A stretch of 64,000 nt of DNA from Desmonostoc muscorum FACHB-395 (lineage in GTDB: Bacteria; Cyanobacteriota; Cyanobacteriia; Cyanobacteriales; Nostocaceae): contig NZ_JACJSF010000013.1 in assembly GCF_014698035.1 (NCBI RefSeq), positions 87,723-151,722 on the forward strand, in the 5' to 3' direction. Made by a program: the position numbers and the translations under genes. The notes below the pieces were generated by a model that did no database searches, was not told the origin of the DNA, and worked only from the letters and a program-made list of their open reading frames with translations. Shown in pieces: positions 43,582 to 53,190 of the stretch. Numbering within the stretch: the stretch's first letter is position 1; every line of letters begins with the position of its first letter.

Positions 43582-44361
43582 ATGACTTCCCTACAAAATC
43601 AAATCATTTTGATTACTGGCGCAAGTAGTGGTATTGGTACTGCTTGTGCAAGAATCTTCGCTGGTGCGGGTGCAAAACTAATCCTAGCAGCACGACGGTT
43701 AGAACGTTTGCAGCAGCTAGCAGATGCTCTCGTTAAAGAATTTGGTACTGAAATTCATTTATTACAGCTAGATGTGCGCGATCGCAACGCTGTCGAAGAA
43801 GCCATTTCTACTCTACCGCCTGCCTGGTCTGACATCGACATTCTGATTAACAATGCTGGTCTAAGTCGTGGTTTAGACAAGTTGCACGAAGGCAGCTTTC
43901 AAGACTGGGAAGACATGATTGATACTAACGTTAAGGGTTTACTTTATGTTTCCCGTTATGTCGTTCCGGGAATGGTGAGTCGCGATCGCGGCCATGTGGT
44001 AAATTTAGGTTCCATTGCCGGACATCAAACCTATCCCGGTGGCAATGTCTACTGTGCTACCAAAGCTGCTGTGAGAGCAATTTCTGAAGGTTTAAAACAA
44101 GACTTGTTGGGAACGCGAGTACGTGTAACTTCCGTTGACCCTGGTATGGTGGAAACGGAATTTAGCGAAGTGCGGTTTCACGGAAATACTGAACGCGCTA
44201 AAACAGTCTATCAGGGAGTTACCCCACTGACAGCAGATGATGTGGCTGATGTGATATTTTTCTGTGTGACGCGATCGCCCCATGTCAATATTAACGAAGT
44301 TGTGCTGATGCCTGTTGACCAAGCTAGCGCTACCTTAGTTAATCGGCGAACGGAAAATTAA
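43582..44361 (+). CDS. Short-chain dehydrogenase/reductase (YdfG-like)
   Basis: 259 residues. The cofactor motif TGASSGIG (12-19), NNAG (90-93), and catalytic S144, Y157 and K161 (YCATK) are all present. The sequence around Y157 (GHQTYPGGNVYCATKAAVRA) and the C-terminal DVADVIFFCVTRSPHVNINE are typical of YdfG-type enzymes, which oxidise L-allo-threonine/serine or reduce 3-hydroxy acids with NADP. R37/R38 after the second strand fits NADP. The frame is open upstream to 43465, but that part is low-complexity TTACTTATTACTC repeat DNA, so the ATG at 43582 is used. Confidence 0.87.
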   Translation: MTSLQNQIILITGASSGIGTACARIFAGAGAKLILAARRLERLQQLADALVKEFGTEIHLLQLDVRDRNAVEEAISTLPPAWSDIDILINNAGLSRGLDKLHEGSFQDWEDMIDTNVKGLLYVSRYVVPGMVSRDRGHVVNLGSIAGHQTYPGGNVYCATKAAVRAISEGLKQDLLGTRVRVTSVDPGMVETEFSEVRFHGNTERAKTVYQGVTPLTADDVADVIFFCVTRSPHVNINEVVLMPVDQASATLVNRRTEN

Positions 44362-45057
44362 CCCAATTTAAGAAGATTAATTTCTAAACAATTCCACATA
44401 TTTTGAAAATTTTACTACGCTCATTTCCAAAAAACCGTTGGTTAGATTTGGAATATTTTGATGTTACTAAAAATACTTTATTAAATGTATTTTTCTTTTT
44501 TCGTATGAAATTAACCTGCTAAATCCCCCTTAAAAAGTACAAAATCTTGGGTTTTTGAGACGCGATAAATCGCCGTCTCTACAAGTGTTTTGGTCTTATG
44601 TGAACTGTATTGCCTTAAAAAGGGGGACTTTGATTCTGGTCTTGCAAACTGGAGCGACTGGCGTGGGTTAGGGGGGATCAATAAGAGCCTGGAATAACAA
44701 GTAACTACTTTTAAAACATCCTTTGAGGCTAGTTGGAAAATCTACAGAAAATCTGAGGAAATACGTAAAATTACAATTTACTCAAAAAATTATAGCTTTT
44801 GGTTGTAGATGATTGCGGAAATTGTTTTAATTGTCTTGTAGTTATATAATTTATGCTTATTAAAAAATATAAAGAAGCATCTATCCTAAGAGATATTTTT
44901 TACAATTAATCTTTCTGTATGCATTTTTTAGAACTAGATTATGCAAAAATTATTTTTACTCCTACATAAAATTCATATATGTTATCCAAACAAAAGTGCT
45001 GACTATACAACTTAAAGGAAAGATTCATTATTAATCAAAATAAAAGTGCTGTAGTGA
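44362..45057. other. Intergenic stretch before the second two-component pair
   Basis: About 700 bp. 44521-44630 is a MITE-like repeat (ends AATCCCCCTTAAAAAG and CTTAAAAAGGGGGACTT) with an inner hairpin GAGACG...CGTCTC. From 44700 onward it is very AT-rich, probably promoter DNA for the kinase at 45058. No gene or remnant was identified. Confidence 0.45.
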
Positions 45058-47952
45058 ATGCAGGATGAGTTAAAAAAGCCTGAACTACTTCTGCTTCAGA
45101 CACTTAAAAATTTCTTAAGTAAATTTTATAGTCTTGACAATAAAAGGAATATTTTATTGTTTAACAAAATATCATATCTTCAATACTTTCTTTCTCTTCT
45201 CGTTAAACCTTCTCTGCGAACCGTTTTGATTGTTCCCTTTATTCTGCAAATTTTAGCGGTAGTAAGTTTAACGGGTTATCTCTCATTGAAAAATGGGCAA
45301 AAAGCAGTAAATAATATTGCCACACGGCTACTAAGTGAAATTAGCCAGCGTGTTCAGCAAAATCTACATACTTTTCTTGAAACTCCCCAGCAAATTAATC
45401 AGAATAATGCTAATACTATTAAACTTGGACAATTAAACATACAAGAGTTTGCTGTCTTAGAAAAATATTTTTTTGAGCAATTAAAAGTATTTAATCAAGT
45501 AAGTCTAATTGGTTTTGCCAATAAAAATAAAGAGTTTATTTCAGCAGAGATATTTCCTGATGGCTCTTTGACAATCAGAGCATCTGGTAAATCTACTAAA
45601 TATAATTTACGGACTTATACTACTAATAAACAAGGCACACGCACGGGAATAAAGGATTTTGGCAAACCTTATGATACTCAAAGACGTGATTGGTATAACA
45701 AACCGATAGCAGAAGAAAGACCAATTTGGAGTAAAATTTATCCTCATAATTCTGGCATTGCCTTATACATCGCTGCTAGTCAACCTGCTTACGATAAACA
45801 GGGAAATTTGCAAGGTGTATTACTCTCAAATTTAAACTTATCCAAAATTGGCACTTTTCTGCAAAATTTAAAAATTGGGAAAACAGGAATAAGTTTTATT
45901 GTTGAGCGTCAGTCTGGAAGATTGGTAGCAACTTCAACTAATGAAAAACCCTTCCGCTCAAATAATTTAGAGACACAATTAGCAGAAAATAGAATTCAGC
46001 CATTTTTGGCTATAAATAGTAATGATAAAAAAACACAATTTACTAGTAAATATTTAAAAAATAAATTTCATGAACTTAAGTCAATTAATAGCTCACAGCA
46101 ATTATATTTCTCGATAGATGGTAAGCGGCAGTTTATTCAAGTTTTACCCTTCCAAGATAATCGAGGACTTGACTGGTTAATTGTAGTAGTAGTCCCAGAA
46201 GATGACTTCATGCAGGCAATTAATGTTAATACCCGCACCACTATTGTGCTGTGTATTGCTGCTTTGATAGTGGCTGTAGCTGTCGGTGTTTTAATTTTAC
46301 GGTGGATTACTCAACCAGTTCTAGCTTTAAAAAAATCAGCTTTAGCGCTTGCTCAAGGTGAATGGGAAAAAAGAATAGAAATAGAGCGTTCCGATGAATT
46401 GGGGGAATTAGCCAAGTCATTTAATAGTATGGCTGATCAACTCCAAGAAAAATTTTCGGAAATGCAGGATTTAAACAAAGCTTTATTGCAAAGTGAAACC
46501 CGCCTGAAACAATTTCTTGACGCTATACCTGTGAGTGTTTCGATAGATGATAGTAGTGGGCAACTCTACTATACTAATCGAGCTTCACAACAGTTAGTCA
46601 ACGTAGAGTTATTACCATCTATCGAATACGAAAATATAGCAGAATATTATCAAATTTATCTAGCTGGAACTGACCAGTTATGCCCTGCTGATGAACTGCC
46701 AACTGTATATTCTTTAGCTGGTAAAACTGTCCATGTTGATAATCTTGAGTTTCGCCACCCGAATAAAACTATCCCTGTAGAAGTTTTAAGCACCCCAATT
46801 TTTGATGAATCAGGGAAAGTAATATATGCGCTCACCGTTTGTATTGATATTACCGAACGCAAAAAAGCAGAGAAGATTCTAGCTGATTATAATTCGATTT
46901 TAGAACAACAGGTTACTGAACGTACTCTAGAACTACAACGAGAAATAGCTGAACGCAAGCAGGCAGAAGTAGCGCTTTTAGAAAGCGAGACGCGATTTCG
47001 GCTATTGGCAGAGGCAACATTTGAAGCGATCGCTATTACCGAGCAAGGCATACTTTTAGATACTAACCAAACCTGTGCTGAGATGTTTGGTTATGAACTT
47101 TCTGAGTTGGTTGGTATGCGTGTCATGGATTTTACTGCTCCTGAATATCGGGAACAGGTGATGCAGAAGATTCGCTCAGGGGATGAAGGAATTTATGAAA
47201 CCGTTTGTCTGCGTAAGGATGGAAGCACGTTTCCGGCTGAGATCAGAGCCAGATTTATGTCATATCGTGGGCGTACCATCAGGATGGCTGCAATACAGGA
47301 TATTAGTAGTCGTAAGCAGGCTGAACAAGCAACCGTATTAGCAGAACGTAACCGCTTGGCACAGGAAATTCACGATACTTTAGCACAAGCCTTCACCATT
47401 GTTATTGTCCACTTAGACACCGCCTCACGAAAACTGACAACAGATATAGAAGTAGCACAGAAATTAATCAAAGCAGGGCGAGACTTAGCTCATTCTGGGC
47501 TAACTGAAGCACGCCGTTCTATTAAAGCATTGCGCTCTCAATTATTGGAGGACGGCGACATTTTTAATGCTCTCAATCGCTTCGCCACTCAGATGTTTTC
47601 CCCTAGCAACACACATATCGTCTGCCAATTAATAGGCGAGATATACCCCTTGTCTCCAGATGTTGAAAATAACCTACTCCGCATTGGACAAGAAGCATTA
47701 ACCAATGCCTTCAAGTATGCCCAAGCTGGAGAAATCCAAATTGAACTGGCGTATCAAGAAAGCCAGTGCAGCTTGCGAATCAAAGATGATGGGCAAGGTT
47801 TTGACATCGCCAGTGTATCTGTTATCAACAGCTTTGGTCTTTTAATTATGAGCGAACGGGCTGAACGCATCGGGGCAAAACTAACAATTCAGAGTTCGCC
47901 AGGACAGGGAACAGAAGTTATTGTATTGGTCAACGTGAGGAAAAATGAATAA
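45058..47952 (+). CDS. Sensor histidine kinase with Cache, HAMP, two PAS and HisKA_3 domains
   Basis: 964 residues. A helix (about 52-75) and a second (about 392-415) bracket a large periplasmic dCache domain with RDWY...PIW and IALYIAASQPAY blocks (about 210-250), which bind small ligands in other bacteria. HAMP follows (to about 468), then PAS 1 (about 482-600), a coiled coil, PAS 2 (about 645-760), HisKA_3 with H772 in AERNRLAQEIHDTLAQ, and HATPase_c with DDGQGFD and FGLLIMSERA. It should phosphorylate the NarL-type regulator encoded 397 bp downstream. The ligand is unknown. Confidence 0.88.
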   Translation: MQDELKKPELLLLQTLKNFLSKFYSLDNKRNILLFNKISYLQYFLSLLVKPSLRTVLIVPFILQILAVVSLTGYLSLKNGQKAVNNIATRLLSEISQRVQQNLHTFLETPQQINQNNANTIKLGQLNIQEFAVLEKYFFEQLKVFNQVSLIGFANKNKEFISAEIFPDGSLTIRASGKSTKYNLRTYTTNKQGTRTGIKDFGKPYDTQRRDWYNKPIAEERPIWSKIYPHNSGIALYIAASQPAYDKQGNLQGVLLSNLNLSKIGTFLQNLKIGKTGISFIVERQSGRLVATSTNEKPFRSNNLETQLAENRIQPFLAINSNDKKTQFTSKYLKNKFHELKSINSSQQLYFSIDGKRQFIQVLPFQDNRGLDWLIVVVVPEDDFMQAINVNTRTTIVLCIAALIVAVAVGVLILRWITQPVLALKKSALALAQGEWEKRIEIERSDELGELAKSFNSMADQLQEKFSEMQDLNKALLQSETRLKQFLDAIPVSVSIDDSSGQLYYTNRASQQLVNVELLPSIEYENIAEYYQIYLAGTDQLCPADELPTVYSLAGKTVHVDNLEFRHPNKTIPVEVLSTPIFDESGKVIYALTVCIDITERKKAEKILADYNSILEQQVTERTLELQREIAERKQAEVALLESETRFRLLAEATFEAIAITEQGILLDTNQTCAEMFGYELSELVGMRVMDFTAPEYREQVMQKIRSGDEGIYETVCLRKDGSTFPAEIRARFMSYRGRTIRMAAIQDISSRKQAEQATVLAERNRLAQEIHDTLAQAFTIVIVHLDTASRKLTTDIEVAQKLIKAGRDLAHSGLTEARRSIKALRSQLLEDGDIFNALNRFATQMFSPSNTHIVCQLIGEIYPLSPDVENNLLRIGQEALTNAFKYAQAGEIQIELAYQESQCSLRIKDDGQGFDIASVSVINSFGLLIMSERAERIGAKLTIQSSPGQGTEVIVLVNVRKNE

Positions 47953-48065
47953 ATAGCACGCAAGCAGAGGGAGATTAATGATTTATAGCCAAGCTGATGG
48001 ATTTATTCGCTAAACCAGATAAAAATTAGTGTAATTTGCGTAAAATTCTCGTTTTTTGTGGATAT

Positions 48066-48220
48066 CTATTTAGGGCGTTGCATAAATGCCTGATGAATTA
48101 AGATTTTTAGCCAAGGGTAAACCTAGATTCTTTGAGCTTTTGCGCCTACCCTGCGGGAACGCCTGACAGCGAATGGACGAAATCAAAATTCATCTCACTA
48201 ATTAGCAACGCCCTATTTAG
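48066..48220. repeat. MITE-like element with 16-bp inverted ends
   Basis: Perfect ends CTATTTAGGGCGTTGC (48066-48081) and GCAACGCCCTATTTAG (48205-48220), 155 bp in all. It splits the kinase at 45058 from its likely regulator, and the regulator probably has its own promoter downstream of the element. A further dispersed repeat (CTTGTCTAGGACACGCTCCG) is at about 48270-48295. Confidence 0.72.
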
Positions 48221-48349
48221 TTGCATTTGACAGCAAATTCAATCCAAGTCTGAGTTTTAGATGCTTCGGCTTGTCTAGGACACGCTCCGCGAACGCAATC
48301 ATTTAACTTAGCTACAAATGCTGCCTCACAACACCGAGAATAAACGATC

Positions 48350-48979
48350 ATGAGCCAATCCAATGTTATTCGCATCCTGATTGCTGACGATCATCCCATC
48401 TTGGGACAAGCTTTAACAATGTTTCTTCAATGTGAGCCAGACATGACTGTAATCGGCCATGCTGGCAACGGGCGAGAAGCATTAGAACTTTTCCACCAAC
48501 ATCAACCCGATGTAGCGCTAATGGATTTGCGAATGCCAAAGATGGAAGGTGCTGATGCGATCGCAGCCATCTGTGCTAAGTTTAAACACGCCCGAATCGT
48601 TGTGTTGACTACCTTTGATGGCGATGAAGATATCTATCGGGGATTACGGGCGGGTGCAAAGGGCTATCTCCTCAAGGGGGCTGAACCGAACGAACTTTTA
48701 GATGCGATTCGCACTGTTCATAAAGGACAAAGGTATATTCCGCCCACTATAGCAGCCAAGCTAGCCGAGCGGATGGGTAGTGAGGAATTGAGCGATCGCG
48801 AGTTGGAAGTGCTGCGCCTGATCGCCAAGGGTAAGAATAACCAGCAGATTAGCAATGTCCTTAATATTGCTGAGAGTACTGTCAGATTTCATACCAATAA
48901 TATTTTCGGCAAATTGAACGTTAGCGATCGGACTCAAGCCTTAGTCACCGCACTGAATCGGGGGATTGTCAGGCTGTAG
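48350..48979 (+). CDS. NarL/FixJ-family response regulator
   Basis: 209 residues. The receiver has D13/D14, D59 (LMDLRMPKMEG), T87/T88 (VLTTFDGD) and K109 (YLLKGAEP). The LuxR-type output (about 142-205) is LSDRELEVLRLIAKGKNNQQ then ISNVLNIAESTVRFHTNNIF. Its receiver segment matches the decayed fragment at 57561-57620. Likely partner of the Cache-PAS kinase at 45058. Confidence 0.9.
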   Translation: MSQSNVIRILIADDHPILGQALTMFLQCEPDMTVIGHAGNGREALELFHQHQPDVALMDLRMPKMEGADAIAAICAKFKHARIVVLTTFDGDEDIYRGLRAGAKGYLLKGAEPNELLDAIRTVHKGQRYIPPTIAAKLAERMGSEELSDRELEVLRLIAKGKNNQQISNVLNIAESTVRFHTNNIFGKLNVSDRTQALVTALNRGIVRL

Positions 48980-49290
48980 TCACGTCTTACCGACCTCACA
49001 TTTTGATAGGTTTAAAACCCAATATTCCGCTAGTGACAATGTTGGGCTTATTTTCTAGGCTTAGTATATTCACTTAGTTTTGATTAGCATAAATTTGATG
49101 AGGGCAATCGCACTCATTAAATTGAGTGATGCTGGCGATGCCAATCATTTAAAAATTCTTGACTAATGTTATGAATTAACTTATTAATGCCTGCTATTTT
49201 ATGATTAATATTTTCGGGAAAATCTATAGATAAATTAAAGCCTTAAGATTAAACTTTTTCTATACAATAATATCTATAGGTGCAAAATAA
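48980..49290. other. Intergenic stretch between regulator and GTPase island
   Basis: A loose hairpin (AACCCAATATT at about 49017, AATGTTGGGCTT at about 49038) followed by ATTTTCT may end the regulator transcript. Beyond 49150 the DNA is AT-rich and may hold the promoter for the island. Nothing else is recognised. Confidence 0.35.
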
Positions 49291-49497
49291 ATGTTCAATA
49301 AAACTTATTTTCTGTCTACTTTTTTAATACTGAGATTTATTATTTTTAAATTTTTTCCTCATATTGCAAAAGTGCCACAACTCCAAACAATATTGAAACA
49401 AGTATTACCGCAACAGCCCTCAATATATCCGTACCCAAATGGATATCAACAAGTACCGCAACAACCTTCAATGTATCCCAATTTCAATGGATATTAA
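49291..49497 (+). CDS. Small protein with Pro/Gln/Tyr repeat tail
   Basis: 68 residues: a hydrophobic N-terminus (about 5-22, FLSTFLILRFIIFKFFP) then an imperfect tandem repeat LPQQPSIYPYPNGY / VPQQPSMYPNFNGY at the C-terminus. The DNA repeats too (CCGCAACAGCCCTCAATATA and CCGCAACAACCTTCAATGTA). It could be a membrane-anchored adaptor with a disordered tail. It is the first frame of a six-gene plus-strand series. No family recognised; expression is not proven. Confidence 0.5.
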   Translation: MFNKTYFLSTFLILRFIIFKFFPHIAKVPQLQTILKQVLPQQPSIYPYPNGYQQVPQQPSMYPNFNGY

Positions 49498-49616
49498 TAA
49501 GTGATATAGAAGGTAATTATTATTACTAAACGCAATATTCATAACTTAAATATCTTAAATATTGCTGGTTTAGTGAAAATTAATGATAAAAGAAATAATT
49601 GAATAATTCATGACCT

Positions 49617-50759
49617 ATGAACACTTATAAAATTATTACTTTGGGTGCATCAGGATCGGGAAAAACAGTTTTCCTTTCCAGTATGTTTAAGGCACTAGGA
49701 ATCCAAGCAGATCATGGGTTTTACCTTCAAGTTAAAGATTCTAGGCAGAAAAAGCTACTCAATGCTATATATACAGAGATCATTGCTGGAGAAATTTGGC
49801 CTAAAGGAACAAGATATAGCGAAATATCTGAATGGTCTTATATTTGTCGTGTTAAAAATCCAAAAACTCTTGAATACTATGATGCTTGTGAGTTTGTCTA
49901 TTTTGATTACGCTGGAGGAAGACTCACAGATATAAACGAGGAAGACACAGAGTTTCAAAACATTATTAAGCAATCAGATGCTATTTTGGGACTTCTTGAT
50001 GGAAAAAAAATCTATGATTTGATGAATAACAATAAGCAATCAGATGTTGATTCTTTACTTATAAAAGATTTACCAGGTATTATTAAATGGATGTCATACA
50101 GTCAAGTACCAATTCATTTCGTCATTAGTAAATGGGACTTACTTGAAGCAAAATTTTCTTTACAACAGATACGCGATCGCCTTCTTGAAATTCCTGAATT
50201 TCAAATGTTAATATACCAACGGAATCAAGCCAATTCTCCAGTTAGGCTTATTCCAGTCAGCTCTGTTGGATCGAATTTTGCAACTCTTGCACCTGATGGA
50301 AGTATGGAAAAAATACCTGGTGCAGTTCCCAAGCCTTTTCAGGTTGAAGTACCTATTTCTTGCGTGTTCCCAGATAGAATAAAAGCTCAACTTAGCGAGC
50401 TATTACAAAAAAAAGAAAAACTTGAGAATCAAAAACTATCTGAAGAGAATGTGTTTTGGAAGTTCGGTGGCTTAATTCTTGATATTGCTTTTGACCAAGT
50501 ATTGGAACATTTACCTTTATTTGAGTATTTTCCAGATAAGAAAATTGCTAAAGTTTTAATCGGTAAATTAGATAATTTTTTCTTTTCTATAGCTAAAGCT
50601 AAAAATAAGGAAAATATTGATAAATTAAAAGTGGAAAGAGACAGTTCTCTTGAAAAAGTTAAAGATGAAGAAACAGCTTTAAATCACGCAATAGATAGTT
50701 TTTTATATATTCAAGGTAAACTTGAACAAGACTTTCCTGAATCTGAGCTTATTGTTTAA
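49617..50759 (+). CDS. GTPase-like P-loop protein
   Basis: 380 residues. Walker A/G1 is GASGSGKT (10-17). A G3-like Asp lies in FVYFDYAGG (D97). G4 is SKWD (171-174) in place of NKxD, and an SSVG at 215-218 fits G5. Residues 255-280 and 325-362 are charged coiled-coil-like helices (LLQKKEKLENQKLSEENV and others) around a hydrophobic patch (about 283-315). The pattern is closest to the uncharacterised GTPases linked to bacterial conflict systems, but this is inferred from motifs. The N-terminal 180 residues are clearly paralogous to the N-terminus of the next protein. The genes are 24 bp apart. Confidence 0.75.
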   Translation: MNTYKIITLGASGSGKTVFLSSMFKALGIQADHGFYLQVKDSRQKKLLNAIYTEIIAGEIWPKGTRYSEISEWSYICRVKNPKTLEYYDACEFVYFDYAGGRLTDINEEDTEFQNIIKQSDAILGLLDGKKIYDLMNNNKQSDVDSLLIKDLPGIIKWMSYSQVPIHFVISKWDLLEAKFSLQQIRDRLLEIPEFQMLIYQRNQANSPVRLIPVSSVGSNFATLAPDGSMEKIPGAVPKPFQVEVPISCVFPDRIKAQLSELLQKKEKLENQKLSEENVFWKFGGLILDIAFDQVLEHLPLFEYFPDKKIAKVLIGKLDNFFFSIAKAKNKENIDKLKVERDSSLEKVKDEETALNHAIDSFLYIQGKLEQDFPESELIV

Positions 50760-50783
50760 TAATCATGGGTTTCATGGGTTTTT

Positions 50784-52871
50784 ATGATGAATAATTATAA
50801 TATACTTACTTTAGGCACATCTGGTTCTGGTAAGACTATATTTTTAGCGAGCCTGTTTAAACAATTATCAACTCAAGGTGAAAAAGGATTCTTTGTAGAA
50901 GTAGCTGATTCTCAGAAGAGTAGAGAACTTAATACAATCTATACACAAATTGTTACTGGAGAAAAATGGCCAGCAGGAACTAGAAATGTTACTAACTGGA
51001 CTTTTAATTGTTGTGTAAAAAATTCTGAATTAGATAACTACCCAGTATGCCAATTCACCTATATTGACTATGCGGGAGGACTACTTACAGATGTAGATGA
51101 TGATGAAGATATTACTTTTGATTTTCAAGAAGAAGTTCCTAAAGCAGATGCAATTTTAGTCATTATAGACGGATTTAAAGCCTATAAGTTTATGGAGGAT
51201 AAGACTCTAAGTAATAGAGATGTACTGATTTGGTTACAGAATGATATGCCTAATATAATGCAACTGGTAGATAAGTGCAAAAAAGACACTCCAGTTCACT
51301 TTATTATTAGTAAATGGGATTTACTTGCAAATAGATACAAATTATCAGACATACTAAATCGATTACAAGATAAGGTTAAGGAATTTAAGGATGTAGTTGT
51401 TAGTAGAAAGAATGCTGGTTGCCCACTACGTATAATCCCTATAAGTTCTATAGGTCAGGAATTTGCTACTCCCCAAGATGATGGCTCTATGAGAAAAAAT
51501 CCTGACGTTATCCCTATTCCTTTCCAGGTAGAGATTCCGCTTATTTGTGTAATGATTGATAAAGTTAAAGCATATATAAACTCTTTAGAAATAAACAAAC
51601 AAGAAGTTTACCCATCAGTCCAAGCTAAAACTAATTTGCTTTTTTCGGGTAATGTCTTGATGGATAGAGTAAAAACTTATGTGCAATCTTTAGGAGTAGA
51701 TACGGACAATATTCAGGCATTAATACAAACTAAAACTAATTTTGCATTGTTTGATCCGCTCATTCAGTCTTTTTTTAATAAAGAAGCTGCAATTATACTT
51801 GGAGATAAAGAAGAACGTTTAAAGGAAGTTAAAAATGATGAGACGGCGCTCAACTACTTGGTTAGTATTTTTTTAGAGCATCTCCAGAAATTTGAAAAAG
51901 AATTTCCTGAAGCTAATTTAGGTGGAGAAATTATTTTTTCTTCTCCAAAGCCACCTGTAAAATATGCTCGGACTACTTTATCGAGCGCAACCCTAACTCA
52001 GACTCTAATTGGTCATCAAAAGGTGGTACGTTCCCTTTGCTTTACATCTGATAGTCAAGCAATCTTCAGTGCCAGTCACGATAAAAGCATTCGATTTTGG
52101 CAGCTTGCATCAGGAAAGTTACAAGGAACTATTAATGAAACATCAGGGTTTGTACTAGCGAATCTTAGTAAAGATAATCAACTATTATTTACGACTAGTG
52201 AAGATAAAATTATTAAGATATGGGACGCGAATACAGGAAAGTGTCTGCATAAATGGAAAGGACATTCTGACCTGATTAATGCGTTTGTTGTTAGTCCCGA
52301 TGGGCGCACGTTCATCACTGGCAGTCGGGATAAAACCGTGAAACTCTGGCAATTTGGAACTGATGGTGGTCAGTTAATTCATACATTAAACGGACATCGC
52401 AGTTTTGTTTATGCACTTGCTGTTTCCTCTGATTGGCGCATTGCAGCCAGTGGGGGTGGCGACAAGACAGTATTCCTTTGGGAGCTTGACAAAGGTAAAT
52501 TACTTTATACTCTGGACAAGCATCTTGGTTTCATTCGAGCATTAGCCTTTAGCTCCGATGGAAACATATTAGTTAGTGGAGGTTTTGGCAAAACTGTGTA
52601 TGTGTGGGACTGGAAAGTTCGCAACTTGTGCTACGAGTTGGAAGGACATACTGAGGCAATCATATCCCTTGCTATTAGCTCAGACAACCGCATCCTTGCT
52701 AGTGGAAGTGAGGATTGCACAATCAAATTGTGGGATTTATCAACCGGAAATTTAGTCACTACTTTGCCTGGGCATATGGGTAGAGTGACCACTCTAGCTT
52801 TTAGTCTAGATAATCAAATATTAGCCAGTGGCTCTGAAGATAACACGATCAAAATTTGGAAAATTGTATAA
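50784..52871 (+). CDS. GTPase-like domain fused to seven-blade WD40 propeller
   Basis: 695 residues. The N-terminal domain has G1 GTSGSGKT (11-18), G3-like D95 in YIDYAGG and G4 SKWD (176-179), matching the preceding protein almost block for block. Residues about 258-292 and 293-327 are an internal duplication (IDKVKAYINSLE... and MDRVKTYVQSLG...). After a charged linker, residues about 409-695 form seven WD40 units, each ending in a W-containing strand (FWQL, IWDA, LWQF, LWEL, VWDW, LWDL, IWKI); this is a complete propeller. WD40 domains bind proteins or peptides, so this is a nucleotide switch coupled to a docking platform. It starts 24 bp after its paralogue's stop. Confidence 0.85.
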   Translation: MMNNYNILTLGTSGSGKTIFLASLFKQLSTQGEKGFFVEVADSQKSRELNTIYTQIVTGEKWPAGTRNVTNWTFNCCVKNSELDNYPVCQFTYIDYAGGLLTDVDDDEDITFDFQEEVPKADAILVIIDGFKAYKFMEDKTLSNRDVLIWLQNDMPNIMQLVDKCKKDTPVHFIISKWDLLANRYKLSDILNRLQDKVKEFKDVVVSRKNAGCPLRIIPISSIGQEFATPQDDGSMRKNPDVIPIPFQVEIPLICVMIDKVKAYINSLEINKQEVYPSVQAKTNLLFSGNVLMDRVKTYVQSLGVDTDNIQALIQTKTNFALFDPLIQSFFNKEAAIILGDKEERLKEVKNDETALNYLVSIFLEHLQKFEKEFPEANLGGEIIFSSPKPPVKYARTTLSSATLTQTLIGHQKVVRSLCFTSDSQAIFSASHDKSIRFWQLASGKLQGTINETSGFVLANLSKDNQLLFTTSEDKIIKIWDANTGKCLHKWKGHSDLINAFVVSPDGRTFITGSRDKTVKLWQFGTDGGQLIHTLNGHRSFVYALAVSSDWRIAASGGGDKTVFLWELDKGKLLYTLDKHLGFIRALAFSSDGNILVSGGFGKTVYVWDWKVRNLCYELEGHTEAIISLAISSDNRILASGSEDCTIKLWDLSTGNLVTTLPGHMGRVTTLAFSLDNQILASGSEDNTIKIWKIV

Positions 52872-52891
52872 AATTCAGCTTAAGTAAACCT

Positions 52892-53134
52892 ATGCAGTCT
52901 AACAAAGTCCCTAACTATTTACCTCAAGCGATTTTATTAGCTATATTCTGCTGTCAGCCATTTGGGATTGTAGCAATTATCTACGCTGCTCAAGTTAATG
53001 CAAAATTCCAAGCTGGAGATTACGAAGGTGCAACTACAGCATCAGATAATGCTAAGAAATGGTGCTGGATTTCTTTTGGAGCAGCAATTTTGTTTTATTT
53101 ATTAATATTTATTATTGGCAGTCTTAATCAATAA
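52892..53134 (+). CDS. CD225/dispanin-like small membrane protein
   Basis: 80 residues from the ATG at 52892 (MQSNKVPNYL). The sequence follows the CD225 plan: PNYLPQAILLAIFCCQPFGI forms a membrane-inserted hairpin with a double cysteine, AIIYAAQVNAKFQAGDYEGA leads into the amphipathic loop, then SDNAKKWCWIS and a C-terminal transmembrane helix (about 58-76). In animals the family (IFITM proteins) stiffens membranes and blocks virus entry; bacterial members are mostly unstudied. It starts 20 bp after the WD40 fusion gene, so it is very likely in the same transcript. Confidence 0.82.
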   Translation: MQSNKVPNYLPQAILLAIFCCQPFGIVAIIYAAQVNAKFQAGDYEGATTASDNAKKWCWISFGAAILFYLLIFIIGSLNQ

Positions 53135-53190
53135 TAATTATAAAAAAATAACACTCTTATTTACCATTAGCCATCTTTCATTAGAGTTAT

